64,000 bases of DNA from Nocardia kruczakiae NBRC 101016 (GTDB lineage: Bacteria > Actinomycetota > Actinomycetes > Mycobacteriales > Mycobacteriaceae): positions 1-64,000 of the forward strand of contig NZ_BDBL01000048.1 of the NCBI RefSeq assembly GCF_001612965.1. Reading direction: 5' to 3'. Below, piece by piece: positions 49,968 to 58,835 of the stretch; within the stretch, counting starts at the first letter, position 1; each line of letters opens with the position of its first letter. Position numbers and translations under genes: made by a program. Under the pieces are notes generated by a model that was not told the DNA's origin, did not search any database, and saw only the letters and a list, made by a program, of their open reading frames with translations.

Positions 49968-50049
49968 TGACCAGTGCAGGCGGGCCGCGCGGGCCCTTCG
50001 CCCCGGCGAGGGCCGTCCCGCAGTCCGCCGGTGCTGGCAGACTTGAGCC

Positions 50050-52329
50050 GTGACCGCGCCTCCCTCCGCCGGCGCCGAGCCGCGAATCGCTCACGGCCCG
50101 CTGCGCCCCGTCGAACTCGCCACCGCGGCGGTCCTCGGTGGGGTGACCGTCGGGCTGGTGACCATCGGCTCGGTGGTGCCCTACGCGGCGGCCCTCAATC
50201 TGGTCGCCGCGGTGCCGATGGGTCTGCTGGCGCAGCGCTACCGGCTGCGCGCCATCCTGGGTGCGACCGTCGCCGCGACCCTGGTGAGTTTCGTCGCCGC
50301 CGGTCTGGTGCCGGCGGCCACCGTGGTCAGCGCGGCGACGATCGGTGGCATCATCGGCACCGTCAAACGACGGCGACGCGGACTGATCACGGTCCTGGTC
50401 CTGTCGTCCCTGGCCGGATTGATCTGGGCGGCGTTCTCGGTCGGCATGCTCTTCCTGTTCGCCGCCTCGCGCCGACTGGTCTTCGACAACGTGCGCAATA
50501 TCGCCCAGGGCATCGATCACATGCTCTCCCGGCAGCAGCAGCTGGAATCGCTGGGCAACGGTGTCGTCTCGGTGACCGACGGTGTGCTGGCCTGGTGGTG
50601 GCTCTACATCGGCGGCGGCGTGTACCTCGGCGTGGTCTTCACCGCGGTGTTCTCCTGGTTCGTCCTCGGCTCGGTCCTGGATCGGCTCGAGTGGTTGCCG
50701 GGGCGGGATCGGCTGGAAGCTCCGGCCGATACGCGGGCGGTCGCGCCGGTGCCGGTGCGGTTGCGCGGGGTGTCCTTCCGCTATCCGGGGGCGCGTACCG
50801 ACGCGCTGACCGATATCGACCTCAGCGTCGAGATCGGCGAATTCGTCGCCGTCGTCGGCCACAACGGATCCGGTAAATCCACGCTGACCCGCCTGCTGGC
50901 CGGACTTCCGCCCACCGGCGGCACGGTCGAACGTCCCGGTTCGGCCGGGCTCGGCGTGATCGGCGGCACCGCGCTGGTGCTGCAGCGGCCCGAGAGCCAG
51001 ACACTCGGAGTGCTGGTCGCCGACGACGTGGTGTGGGGCCTGCCCGCCGAGGCCGCGCGGGCCGTCGACGTGGAGGCGCTGCTGTGCGAGGTCGGGCTGA
51101 GCGGGCTCGGCGGCGCGGAGACCGCGACCCTGTCCGGCGGCCAGCAACAGCGCCTGGCGGTGGCGGCCGCGCTGGCTCGTGATCCCGCACTGCTCGTGGC
51201 CGACGAGGCCACCTCGATGATCGATCCGGACGGCCGGCGCGAACTGGTCGCGCTGCTGGCCGGATTGCCCGCCCGGCACCGGATGGCCGTCGTCCTGGTC
51301 ACCCACCACGAGGCCGACGCGGCGGCCGCCGACCGGGTCATCCATCTCTCCGGTGGCCGCCAGGTCGAGCATCTGCCTGCCTGGCCGCGCCCGGTGCGCA
51401 ATCTGCGCCGCTACCCGATCGGCGAACCGCTGCTGGAACTGCGCGACGTGCGCCACACCTACAATCGCGGCACCCCGTGGGCGGCGACCGCGTTGCGCGG
51501 GGTGAACCTGACCGTCCACCGCGGCGAGACGCTGCTCGTGGTCGGCGGCAACGGGTCGGGGAAATCCACCCTGGCCTGGATCATGGCCGGACTCGTCGTG
51601 CCGACCACCGGCAGTTGCCGGCTGTGCGACTACACCGGATCCCGGCCCGTGCACAAGCGCATCGGCGCGGTCGAGCTGGCCTTCCAGCATTCCCGGCTGC
51701 AACTGCAGCGCCAGACCGTCGGCGCCGAGATCGAGGACTGGGGCGGGCACGGCACCGGCTCCGGCGCGGTGGGTCGCGCCCTCGACGCGGTCGGGCTGGA
51801 CCGGGCGATGGCCTCGCGCTCGATCGAGGAACTGTCGGGCGGTCAGGCCAAGCGCGTGGTCCTCGCCGCGATCGTCGCCAGCCGTCCGCAGGTCGTGGTG
51901 CTCGACGAACCGCTGGCCGGACTCGATCCGCAGGGTCGCGCGGAAGTGGTGGAACTGCTCGCCCGGCTGCGTGATTCGGGACTGACGCTGATCGTCATCT
52001 CGCATGACGTGGCCGATATGGAGAGCGTCTGCGACCGCACGGTCCACCTGCAATCCGGCCTGATTCTGGAAAGCCTGCCCGCCGTCGCGGCCGCTGCCGA
52101 CAGTCCTGCCGATACCGCCGGCGCCCCGGCGGCGTCTGCGGGACCGGCCGAACCGGTGGTAGGTCCGCCCGCCGACGGCGACGGGCGCGGGGAAGTCGGC
52201 ATCGCGGGCACGCGATCCGAACCCGTTCAGGCGGGCACGGACGGCGCTCGCCCCGAATCCGACCGGTCGCGGGGCAGGAAGCGGCACAGCCGGGGCCGGC
52301 ACGGCGACGCCCTCGGAGGTGCGCGATGA
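50050..52329 (+). CDS. Fused ECF-type transporter: membrane domain plus two ATPase domains (Rv2326c-like)
   Basis: A 759-residue protein. N-terminal membrane domain with about six helices (residues 20-220), similar to an S-component; then ATPase 1 with GHNGSGKST, LSGGQQQR and LLVADEATSMID; then ATPase 2 with GGNGSGKST, LSGGQAKR and VVLDEPLAGLD; then a hydrophilic tail of about 80 residues. This fusion is known from M. tuberculosis Rv2326c. Together with the next gene it would form an energy-coupling-factor importer for a vitamin, metal or other micronutrient; substrate unknown. GTG start at 50050. The stop overlaps the next start (ATGA). Confidence 0.9.
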   Translation: MTAPPSAGAEPRIAHGPLRPVELATAAVLGGVTVGLVTIGSVVPYAAALNLVAAVPMGLLAQRYRLRAILGATVAATLVSFVAAGLVPAATVVSAATIGGIIGTVKRRRRGLITVLVLSSLAGLIWAAFSVGMLFLFAASRRLVFDNVRNIAQGIDHMLSRQQQLESLGNGVVSVTDGVLAWWWLYIGGGVYLGVVFTAVFSWFVLGSVLDRLEWLPGRDRLEAPADTRAVAPVPVRLRGVSFRYPGARTDALTDIDLSVEIGEFVAVVGHNGSGKSTLTRLLAGLPPTGGTVERPGSAGLGVIGGTALVLQRPESQTLGVLVADDVVWGLPAEAARAVDVEALLCEVGLSGLGGAETATLSGGQQQRLAVAAALARDPALLVADEATSMIDPDGRRELVALLAGLPARHRMAVVLVTHHEADAAAADRVIHLSGGRQVEHLPAWPRPVRNLRRYPIGEPLLELRDVRHTYNRGTPWAATALRGVNLTVHRGETLLVVGGNGSGKSTLAWIMAGLVVPTTGSCRLCDYTGSRPVHKRIGAVELAFQHSRLQLQRQTVGAEIEDWGGHGTGSGAVGRALDAVGLDRAMASRSIEELSGGQAKRVVLAAIVASRPQVVVLDEPLAGLDPQGRAEVVELLARLRDSGLTLIVISHDVADMESVCDRTVHLQSGLILESLPAVAAAADSPADTAGAPAASAGPAEPVVGPPADGDGRGEVGIAGTRSEPVQAGTDGARPESDRSRGRKRHSRGRHGDALGGAR

Positions 52330-53063
52330 GTATGGTGCTGCTGCGCGAAGTTCCGGTCGAGAGCCCGATCCATCGGCTCTGGGCCGGCACCAAGATGATC
52401 GTCGCCTTCTTCATCAGCGTCCTGCTGATGTTGCAGCCCACGTGGCCGGTACTCGGTGTGGTGGTCGCCTTCCTGATCGTGATCGGCCTGGCCGCCCGGC
52501 TGCCGCTGGGCACGCTGCCACGGCTGCCGTGGTGGTTCTGGGCGCTGATCGCACTCGGCGGACTGATCACCATCCCCACCGGCGGAACCGCCGTCCTGCG
52601 GTATGTCCAGGTCACCCTGTTCGGGCTGATCTTGCTGACCACCTCGTTCCTGATCGCGTGGACCACCCCGATGAGCGAGATCGCCCCCGCCCTCGCCAAA
52701 CTCGGTGCGCCGCTGCGCGTGCTGCGGATTCCGGTGGACGAGTGGGCGGTCGTGGTGGCCTTGACCCTGCGCGGACTGCCGCTGCTGATGGACGAGATCC
52801 GGGTGTTGCGCGCCGCCCGCCGGCTCCGTCCCAAGGACGGTTCCATGGCGCGCGGAGCCGCGAATCCTCTCGTGGACATTCTCACCGCGGCCATGGCCGT
52901 CGCCACCCGCCGGGCCGGCGAATTGGGTGAGGCCATCACGGCGCGCGGCGGGACGGGCGAATTGACCGCCCATCCGGCCGGACCCCACCGCGCCGATTAC
53001 CTCGCCCTGATCGTGTCGGTGGTGGTGTGCGGCGGCGCGGCGGCAATCGGCGTGTTGCTGTAA
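52326..53063 (+). CDS. ECF transporter transmembrane protein EcfT (Rv2325c-like)
   Basis: A 245-residue membrane protein of the CbiQ/EcfT family with about five helices. The coupling helices carry LRGLPLLMDEIRVLRAARRLR, an A-R-R type motif that contacts the ATPases. It overlaps the fused ATPase gene by four bases and pairs with it as Rv2325c does with Rv2326c. Confidence 0.9.
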   Translation: MSMVLLREVPVESPIHRLWAGTKMIVAFFISVLLMLQPTWPVLGVVVAFLIVIGLAARLPLGTLPRLPWWFWALIALGGLITIPTGGTAVLRYVQVTLFGLILLTTSFLIAWTTPMSEIAPALAKLGAPLRVLRIPVDEWAVVVALTLRGLPLLMDEIRVLRAARRLRPKDGSMARGAANPLVDILTAAMAVATRRAGELGEAITARGGTGELTAHPAGPHRADYLALIVSVVVCGGAAAIGVLL

Positions 53064-53305
53064 CTCGCCGAGGCAAATGGTCAGCGATCTCCCACAGAAC
53101 CGGGCAAACCTGTTCGCTGCGCGAAAAACCAAGTCAGCGGATCGAATTCGCTCCACTTTACGACCGGGTGAAGGTACGGTTACTTCAGTGAGTTAGCCGG
53201 ACCACGGCTCCACGCGCAGGGGTTGAAATACGTCGGGGGTATTGGGTTCTCAGCGCGCGTCGTTTTCGGCTGCCGAATGTCTTCCTGATGGAGATTGGAA
53301 CCGGA

Positions 53306-53962
53306 ATGTTTCTGCGCAAGTTCGCCGCTGTTGCCCTTCCGGCAGTGGTGGCCGTTGCCCTCGGGGCAGGTACCGTCCATGCCGATACCGGCGCACCCAC
53401 GGTGCGCTACGAAACCCATCTGACGGGCAACACCGTCGAAACCACTCTCGACGGCGGCTTTTTCCGCGTCGACGCGGACGGACGCACCGTCGACGTCACC
53501 GACACCGACGGCCGGACACTCGTCACGCTGCCGCTGTCCTTCCGGCAGGACGGCCTGGAGTACCCCATGCCCCATCAGGTGCGCAACGACGCCCGGGTCC
53601 TGGATCTGACCGTGGTGAAGGATGCCGCGGCGGCCCGGCCGGTTCCGGTGACGCCGGTGGCATCGCCCCGGGAGAATCAGAATGCGATGAACGCCTTCGC
53701 CACCCAGTTCGGACTCGCGACGGCAATCGGTAGCTTCGTCGGCACTGCCGCCGGCGCGGTCATCGGCGGTGTGATCGGTGCGGCCGCCGCCCTGCCCACC
53801 GGCCCCGGCATCATCGCCGGATTCATCACCGGCGCAACGGTGGGAGCCATCATCGGCACGATCGTGGTCGGCGGCCCCGCGTTGATCATCGCGGGGGTCG
53901 ACCTCGTCAGCACGCTGGCCGCCCCCGCCGGCACGACCAAGTGGAACGACACCACGTACTGA
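53306..53962 (+). CDS. Secreted protein with glycine-rich hydrophobic C-terminal domain, unknown function
   Basis: About 218 residues from ATG 53306 (MFLRKFAAVALPAVVAVALG, then cleavage after VHA); an ATG at 53288 adds six residues. The mature N-terminal part is a beta-rich segment (VRYETHLTGNTVETTLDGG, DADGRTVDVTDTDGRTLVTL). The C-terminal third has three glycine-zipper-like hydrophobic stretches (GTAAGAVIGGVIGAAAAL, GPGIIAGFITGATVGAIIG, GTIVVGGPALIIAG). This pattern is common in secreted proteins of Nocardia of unknown role and suggests membrane insertion. The 240 bases upstream hold no gene. Confidence 0.8.
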   Translation: MFLRKFAAVALPAVVAVALGAGTVHADTGAPTVRYETHLTGNTVETTLDGGFFRVDADGRTVDVTDTDGRTLVTLPLSFRQDGLEYPMPHQVRNDARVLDLTVVKDAAAARPVPVTPVASPRENQNAMNAFATQFGLATAIGSFVGTAAGAVIGGVIGAAAALPTGPGIIAGFITGATVGAIIGTIVVGGPALIIAGVDLVSTLAAPAGTTKWNDTTY

Positions 53963-53992
53963 GGTCGCGGCGGCTCTCCTACGATCCCTGCC

Positions 53993-54025
53993 CGGCGGCC
54001 GCGAACCACCCGGTCGCGGCCGCCG
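53993..54025. terminator. Bidirectional terminator-like hairpin
   Basis: CGGCGGCCGCGA and TCGCGGCCGCCG, 12 bp with a 9-base loop, between the secreted protein gene and the convergent ligD. Confidence 0.72.
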
Positions 54026-54070
54026 AGTCCTGGTTCGCGAGAGCCACATTGCCGCAGCGTGCGGCTCCCG

Positions 54071-56413
54071 CTACTTCTCCTCCGGCACCCACGCCGGATG
54101 CCACAGCCGCCCGGATTCGGTCCAGTTCATATACCGCACCGTGCCGGATATCTTCGGGGTCGCCCAGACGGCGTCCTTGCGTTCGTCGGCGGTCAGCTCG
54201 TTGGCGAAGGGACTGGTCTTGCGGCGCAGCGGGCGCAGCCGCGCGGTCAGCTCCGACATCTCCCGATCGCTGAAGCCGGTGCCCACGCGACCGATGTAAT
54301 ACAGCTCGCCTTCGTGGCGGACGCCCACCAGCAGGGAGGCGAATTCTCTTGCGGCGCTGCGCCGCCAGCCGCCGATCATCACCTCCTGGGTGCGCCAGTT
54401 GCGGGTCTTGATCCACGACTGGCCGCGCTTGCCGGGCAGATAGACCGAATCCTTGCGTTTGGCGACGACTCCCTCGAGACGATGCTCGCGGCTGTATTCC
54501 ATGGCGTCCGCACCCGAACCGTCCAGACGCGGCGGAACCAGCAGCGAGGTCACGCCCTCGGCCAGCGCCTCCAGCACCTGCCGCCGATCCGCGTAGCGCT
54601 TGCGCAGCAGCGAGGTGCCGTCCAGATACAGCACATCGAACGCGACCAGGTCCGCCCGCGCCGGATCCGCTTGCAGCAGGGCCAGATTCGACGCTCCCTC
54701 GGCGTCGAAGACGACCGCTTCGCCGTCGAGCACGATCCGATGCCCCCGCAGTTGCCGGCCCAGCTCGGCGATCCGCGGATAGCGGCCGGTGACGGTATTG
54801 CCCGCGCGGCTGCGGATCACCACGCTGTCGTCGTCTATTTCGACGATCACCCGGAAACCGTCCCATTTGGTCTCGAACACCCAGTCCCGGGCTCCCAGTT
54901 TCGCCACCTCCCCGGAGGTCGCCAGCATCGGTGACAGCCCGCGCGGCAACTCGGCTCCCGCCCGCGCGGCGGAATCACGGCCCGCGACAACGGTTTCGGA
55001 ACCACCACGCCGACGTTCGGCGGCGCCGTGCTGTCCGTCGGTCGAACCGCCCTGTCCCGCATCCTCTTCCGGCTCGGCGGCCTGTGATTTCATCAGGTGC
55101 ATCAACCACTGCTTGCCGTCGGTGCGGATGAAGGCGTAGCGGCCGTTGAGGCGCTCGCCGTGAAACTGGACGATCACCTCGTCCGCGCGCCACTTCTCGG
55201 TGTCGTAGGTGCCGGTATCCCAGATCGTCATCTGCCCGCCCCCGTATTCGCCACGCGGGATGGTGCCGTGGAAATGCAGATATTCCAGGGGGTGGTCCTC
55301 GGTGTGCACGGCCAGCCGGTTCTGCGAGGGCGAGGTCGGCGGCCCCTTCGGCACCGCCCACGACACCAGCACACCGTCGCGTTCGAGCCGCACGTCCCAG
55401 TGCAGTCGCCGGGCGTGATGTTCCTGCACCACGAAGCGATCACCGGCACCGGGGTCGGGCGGGCCGGGCGGAACCGGTTCGGGGGTGCGGGCGGGATCCC
55501 GCATGGATCGGTAGGTCTGCAGCGGATCCGGCGCACCGGCACTGCCCAGGGGCGGATCCAGACCCACCAGCAGATCCCCGTCGGAGCGCCAGCGTTCGAG
55601 CACCTCGTCGAAACGCAACTGCCGCAGCTGGTGTCGATCGGCGATTTCGTCCCAGCTGCGCGGCGCCGCCACCGTCGGCTGCTCGCGCCCGCGCATCGAA
55701 TACGGCGCGATGGTGGTCTTCGCCGGATTGTTCTGGCTCCAGTCCAGAAAGATCTTGCCCGGCCGCACGGCCTTCGCCATCGTCGCCGTGACCAGCGCCG
55801 GATGCAGCTTCTCCAGGCCGGTCGCCAGCTGTTTGGCGACCGTCGAGGCGCCGCCGGGACTCAGTACCCGATCCAGCGGCACGTAGATGTGAATCCCCTT
55901 GCTGCCGCTTGTCACCGGATAGGCGTCGAGTCCGGCGTCGCGCACGGTGTCGCGAATCCACAATGCCACCGACGCGCAATCGGCCAGTTCCACGCCGGGC
56001 CCGGGATCGAGGTCGAAGACGATGCGGGTGGCCGGTCCGCGCGAGCCGTCGACGAAACGCCATTGCGGGACATGGATTTCCAACGACGCCTGCTGTCCGA
56101 GCCAGGCCAGACCGGCCACCGAATCGATGACCGGATAGTTCACCCGGCGATCGGAATGTTCCATCGGCCGCCGCTCGATCCATTTCGGTGCGTGCGCGGC
56201 CAGATTCTTCTCGAAGAACGAGGATTCGCCCACCCCGTTGGGCCAGCGCTTACGCGTCACCGGACGATCGGCGATATGCGGCAGCAGAGCCGGCGCGATG
56301 GCGGTGTAGTAGTCGATCACCTCACCCTTGGTGGTGCCCGTCGCCGGGTACAGCACCTTGTCGAGGTTGGTCAGACCGACCTCGATGCCCCCGAACTCGC
56401 GGCGCGCCGCCAT
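54071..56413 (-). CDS. ligD: Multifunctional DNA ligase LigD of non-homologous end joining
   Basis: A 780-residue protein with the mycobacterial domain order: primase-polymerase (about 1-300; RIVFDLDPGPGVE carries the metal aspartates, VTSGSKGIHIYVPL), 3'-phosphoesterase (about 325-465; HHARRLHWDVRLERDG, HTEDHPLEYLHFHG), an acidic/Gly linker, and ATP-dependent ligase (about 495-780; nucleophile Lys in FETKWDGFRV). It repairs double-strand breaks with Ku. No ku gene lies in this window. Confidence 0.96.
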   Translation of the reverse strand: MAARREFGGIEVGLTNLDKVLYPATGTTKGEVIDYYTAIAPALLPHIADRPVTRKRWPNGVGESSFFEKNLAAHAPKWIERRPMEHSDRRVNYPVIDSVAGLAWLGQQASLEIHVPQWRFVDGSRGPATRIVFDLDPGPGVELADCASVALWIRDTVRDAGLDAYPVTSGSKGIHIYVPLDRVLSPGGASTVAKQLATGLEKLHPALVTATMAKAVRPGKIFLDWSQNNPAKTTIAPYSMRGREQPTVAAPRSWDEIADRHQLRQLRFDEVLERWRSDGDLLVGLDPPLGSAGAPDPLQTYRSMRDPARTPEPVPPGPPDPGAGDRFVVQEHHARRLHWDVRLERDGVLVSWAVPKGPPTSPSQNRLAVHTEDHPLEYLHFHGTIPRGEYGGGQMTIWDTGTYDTEKWRADEVIVQFHGERLNGRYAFIRTDGKQWLMHLMKSQAAEPEEDAGQGGSTDGQHGAAERRRGGSETVVAGRDSAARAGAELPRGLSPMLATSGEVAKLGARDWVFETKWDGFRVIVEIDDDSVVIRSRAGNTVTGRYPRIAELGRQLRGHRIVLDGEAVVFDAEGASNLALLQADPARADLVAFDVLYLDGTSLLRKRYADRRQVLEALAEGVTSLLVPPRLDGSGADAMEYSREHRLEGVVAKRKDSVYLPGKRGQSWIKTRNWRTQEVMIGGWRRSAAREFASLLVGVRHEGELYYIGRVGTGFSDREMSELTARLRPLRRKTSPFANELTADERKDAVWATPKISGTVRYMNWTESGRLWHPAWVPEEK

Positions 56414-56443
56414 AGTCGCAGTGTAAAGCGAGAACGGGCACCG

Positions 56444-56463
56444 CCGGAGGAGGCAACCTCCGG
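56444..56463. terminator. Short stem-loop between antitoxin and ligD genes
   Basis: CCGGAGG-AGGCAA-CCTCCGG, 7 bp, downstream of the small antitoxin-like gene. Confidence 0.45.
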
Positions 56464-56523
56464 ACGGTACCCGTCGTCGATCGGCGAGTGAGCCCGGGCG
56501 AACCGGGCATCCCGCCTCGTCCC

Positions 56524-56808
56524 TCAGCCCTCCGGCGGTTGCGGCGCCTGCGGCGGCGTGGCGGGCGGAGTCTGCGGGGGCGCGGCGGGCGGCTCGGGCG
56601 CCGGCGGCGGGGTGTTGCCGCCCTGCTGGGTGACGTTCTTCTTGATGGCCTCGGTGCCCTTGTCGATGTGATCGGAGTACTTGCCCCCGGTCTTCTCGTT
56701 GACGAAGCCACCCGCCTTGTCGATCGCTCCGTGCACCTTGTCCGCGTTCTGCGAGGCCGCGTCGCGGCCCTTACCCACCAGACCCTTGAGCGTATCCATC
56801 AAACTCAT
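56524..56808 (-). CDS. Rv0909-like (MT0933-type) antitoxin
   Basis: A 94-residue protein from ATG 56808 (AAGGAGTGGG before it). The first 60 residues, MSLMDTLKGLVGKGRDAASQ through NADKVHGAIDKAGGFVNEKTG and KYSDHIDKGTEAIKK, match the Rv0909-type antitoxin family. The last 30 residues are almost only Pro, Ala, Gln and Glu. In M. tuberculosis the Rv0909-Rv0910 pair is a toxin-antitoxin system; no Rv0910-like toxin gene is seen here. The neighbours correspond to Rv0906 and Rv0905. Confidence 0.85.
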   Translation of the reverse strand: MSLMDTLKGLVGKGRDAASQNADKVHGAIDKAGGFVNEKTGGKYSDHIDKGTEAIKKNVTQQGGNTPPPAPEPPAAPPQTPPATPPQAPQPPEG

Positions 56809-56840
56809 GAAGCCCACTCCTTCACTCGTCGACTGCGTTG

Positions 56841-57992
56841 CTAGCGCACATCCTCCCACCAGGAGACCTGCGGTGATACCGCATCGGTATCGATCCGCCC
56901 GCCGGGAAGCGGCACTACTACCCGGGTACCCGCTGCACGCGCCGCCGCAACAAGTCTGCGGACAGGTTCCGACCAGCCGTGAAAAGCCAGGTTGAACGTG
57001 GCCCAGTGAATCGGCACCAACATGCCGTATTCGGCGTCCCCGACGCACACGTCGGCGTGGGCGCGCACCGCCTCCTCGGGATTCATGTGCACATCCGGCC
57101 AGTGCACGTCGTAGGCACCGATCGGCAGCAGGGTCAGATCGAACGGACCGTAGGTCGCGCCGATTTCGGCGAACGCCTTGGTGTATCCGGTGTCGCCGCC
57201 GAAGTAGGCCCGTCGGCGCGGGCCCGCGAAGACCCACGACGCCCACAGCGTGGTGTTGCGGGTGAAGCCGCGCCCGGAGAAGTGCCGCGCCTCGGTACAG
57301 GTGACGGTGAGCTCACCGTGCCCCGGACGGGCGATGGATGTGGAAGTGTTCCAATCCAATTCGATGATGCGCGCCTCCGGCACCTGCCATTTGCGCAGAT
57401 GCGCGCCGATCCCGATCGGCACCACGAACGGGGCGTCCTGACCGGCCGCCAGCGCGCGCACGGTCTCACGGTCCAGATGGTCGTAGTGATCGTGCGAGAT
57501 GACCACCGCGTCCAGCGCGGGCAGTGACGACAGCGGCGCCGGCACCGGATGCAGCCGTGCCGGGCCGACCAGCGGCGACGGCGAGACCCGCTCGCTCCAC
57601 ACCGGGTCGGTGAGGATGCGGTAGCCGTCGACCTCGATCAGCGCGGTGGCGTGGCCGAACCAGGTCACCGCCAGCTCGGCCGCCTGCTCGGGATGCTCGG
57701 CGCTGGCCAGCGGGATCTGCGCCGGTGGCCGCCCCACATCGCGACGGGTCAGTGCCGACAGCAGCAGGGACGCACCCGAGCCGGGCGTGATCTGGCTGCT
57801 GGGTTCGGTGTTGTGGAACTGCCGGTCGCGGTAGCTCGCCGACCGCGTCGCCAGCGGCGCGATGGCCGCGGCGGACGCCCCCATTTCCACGGGAATCCGC
57901 CACGCCGCCCGTGCCACCCAGCGCAATCCGACCAGCCCGGCCGCGGCCAGCGCCGCTCGGCGGGCGGCCGCGACGATCTCGGTGCCGGCCAT
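56841..57992 (-). CDS. Metallo-beta-lactamase-fold hydrolase (Rv0906-like, NAPE-PLD type)
   Basis: A 383-residue protein with an N-terminal hydrophobic stretch (AAARRAALAAAGLVGLRWVA) and an MBL domain. Zinc motif ISHDHYDHLD, then TEARHFSGRGFTRNTTLW, YFGGDTGYTKAF and VPIHWATFNLAFH. This set is typical of the UlaG/NAPE-PLD-like branch, suggesting action on phospholipids or N-acyl amines at the membrane. ATG 57992 shares one base with the stop of the upstream enoyl-CoA hydratase gene, so the two are coupled, as Rv0905-Rv0906 in M. tuberculosis. Confidence 0.9.
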   Translation of the reverse strand: MAGTEIVAAARRAALAAAGLVGLRWVARAAWRIPVEMGASAAAIAPLATRSASYRDRQFHNTEPSSQITPGSGASLLLSALTRRDVGRPPAQIPLASAEHPEQAAELAVTWFGHATALIEVDGYRILTDPVWSERVSPSPLVGPARLHPVPAPLSSLPALDAVVISHDHYDHLDRETVRALAAGQDAPFVVPIGIGAHLRKWQVPEARIIELDWNTSTSIARPGHGELTVTCTEARHFSGRGFTRNTTLWASWVFAGPRRRAYFGGDTGYTKAFAEIGATYGPFDLTLLPIGAYDVHWPDVHMNPEEAVRAHADVCVGDAEYGMLVPIHWATFNLAFHGWSEPVRRLVAAARAAGTRVVVPLPGGRIDTDAVSPQVSWWEDVR

Positions 57993-58717
57993 CAGCGGCC
58001 CACGAACTTCGCCGCGCGCTTCTGTTCCCGCGCCAGCCGCGCCTCCTCGGCGTCGGCGCTGCGCCACGCGGCCTCCAGGGCCGCGCGCTGCTCGGGAGTG
58101 TCCTCGCCGCGGGTGCCGTCGTCGTTGAACACCAGCTTGAGGTGACGCAGCGAGAGCGGGGCGAGCTGGGCGATCGACTTCGCCCATTCCTGCGCGTCGG
58201 CCAGGGTGCCGAGGCGGTTGGCGAAGCCGAAAGTGTATGCGTCGGAGGCGGATACGCTCTCGGCCCCCATCAGTACGGTCCGCGCGGGGCCGCCGCCGAT
58301 CAGCGAGACCAGCCGGCGCACCGTCCAGCGATCCACCGAGATGCCCAGCTTCGCGGCCGGAATGGCGATATAGGAATCCGGGCTCATCACCCGCAGGTCG
58401 GAGGCCAGCGCCAGCTGCACCCCGGCACCGAGCGCGCCGCCGTTGATGGCGGAGATCACCGGCACCGGGACCGTTTCGATGGTGTGCAACAGACCGAGCA
58501 GTCCGTCGAGGAAATCCGACGAGTAGACGCCGGACAGATCGGCGCCGGCACTGAAAATCGGACCCTGACCGGTCAGCACGATCACCCGCGCGTCGGCCGC
58601 CGCGGACGTGACGGCCTCGCGCAACGCTGCCACCAACTCGTCGTTGAGGGCGTTGCGGCGCTGCGGGCGCTGCAATTCGATGGTGACCACATCACCATCC
58701 CGGCTCACTGCGAGCAT
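57992..58717 (-). CDS. echA6: EchA6-like enoyl-CoA hydratase-fold protein
   Basis: A 241-residue crotonase from ATG 58717 (GGAGAGG upstream). IELQRPQRRNALNDELV, IVLTGQGPIFSAGADLSG and INGGALGAGVQLALASDLRV (oxyanion hole), IPAAKLGISVDRWTVRRL and ANRLGTLADAQEWA all match M. tuberculosis EchA6 closely. EchA6 binds acyl-CoA without classic hydratase activity and delivers fatty acyl chains to FAS-II for mycolic acids; the usual second catalytic Glu is also not evident here. It is coupled to the MBL gene as in M. tuberculosis. Confidence 0.9.
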   Translation of the reverse strand: MLAVSRDGDVVTIELQRPQRRNALNDELVAALREAVTSAAADARVIVLTGQGPIFSAGADLSGVYSSDFLDGLLGLLHTIETVPVPVISAINGGALGAGVQLALASDLRVMSPDSYIAIPAAKLGISVDRWTVRRLVSLIGGGPARTVLMGAESVSASDAYTFGFANRLGTLADAQEWAKSIAQLAPLSLRHLKLVFNDDGTRGEDTPEQRAALEAAWRSADAEEARLAREQKRAAKFVGR

Positions 58718-58835
58718 CTGACCTCTCCCCATTCGCGCGGTTTCTCCTCCGGGGGCGCACCTCACCGCACCCGCCGGTCGGTATCGACTCCACTGTATGC
58801 GCCGGACAGTTGTCGCAACGCACCCGACGCGTACT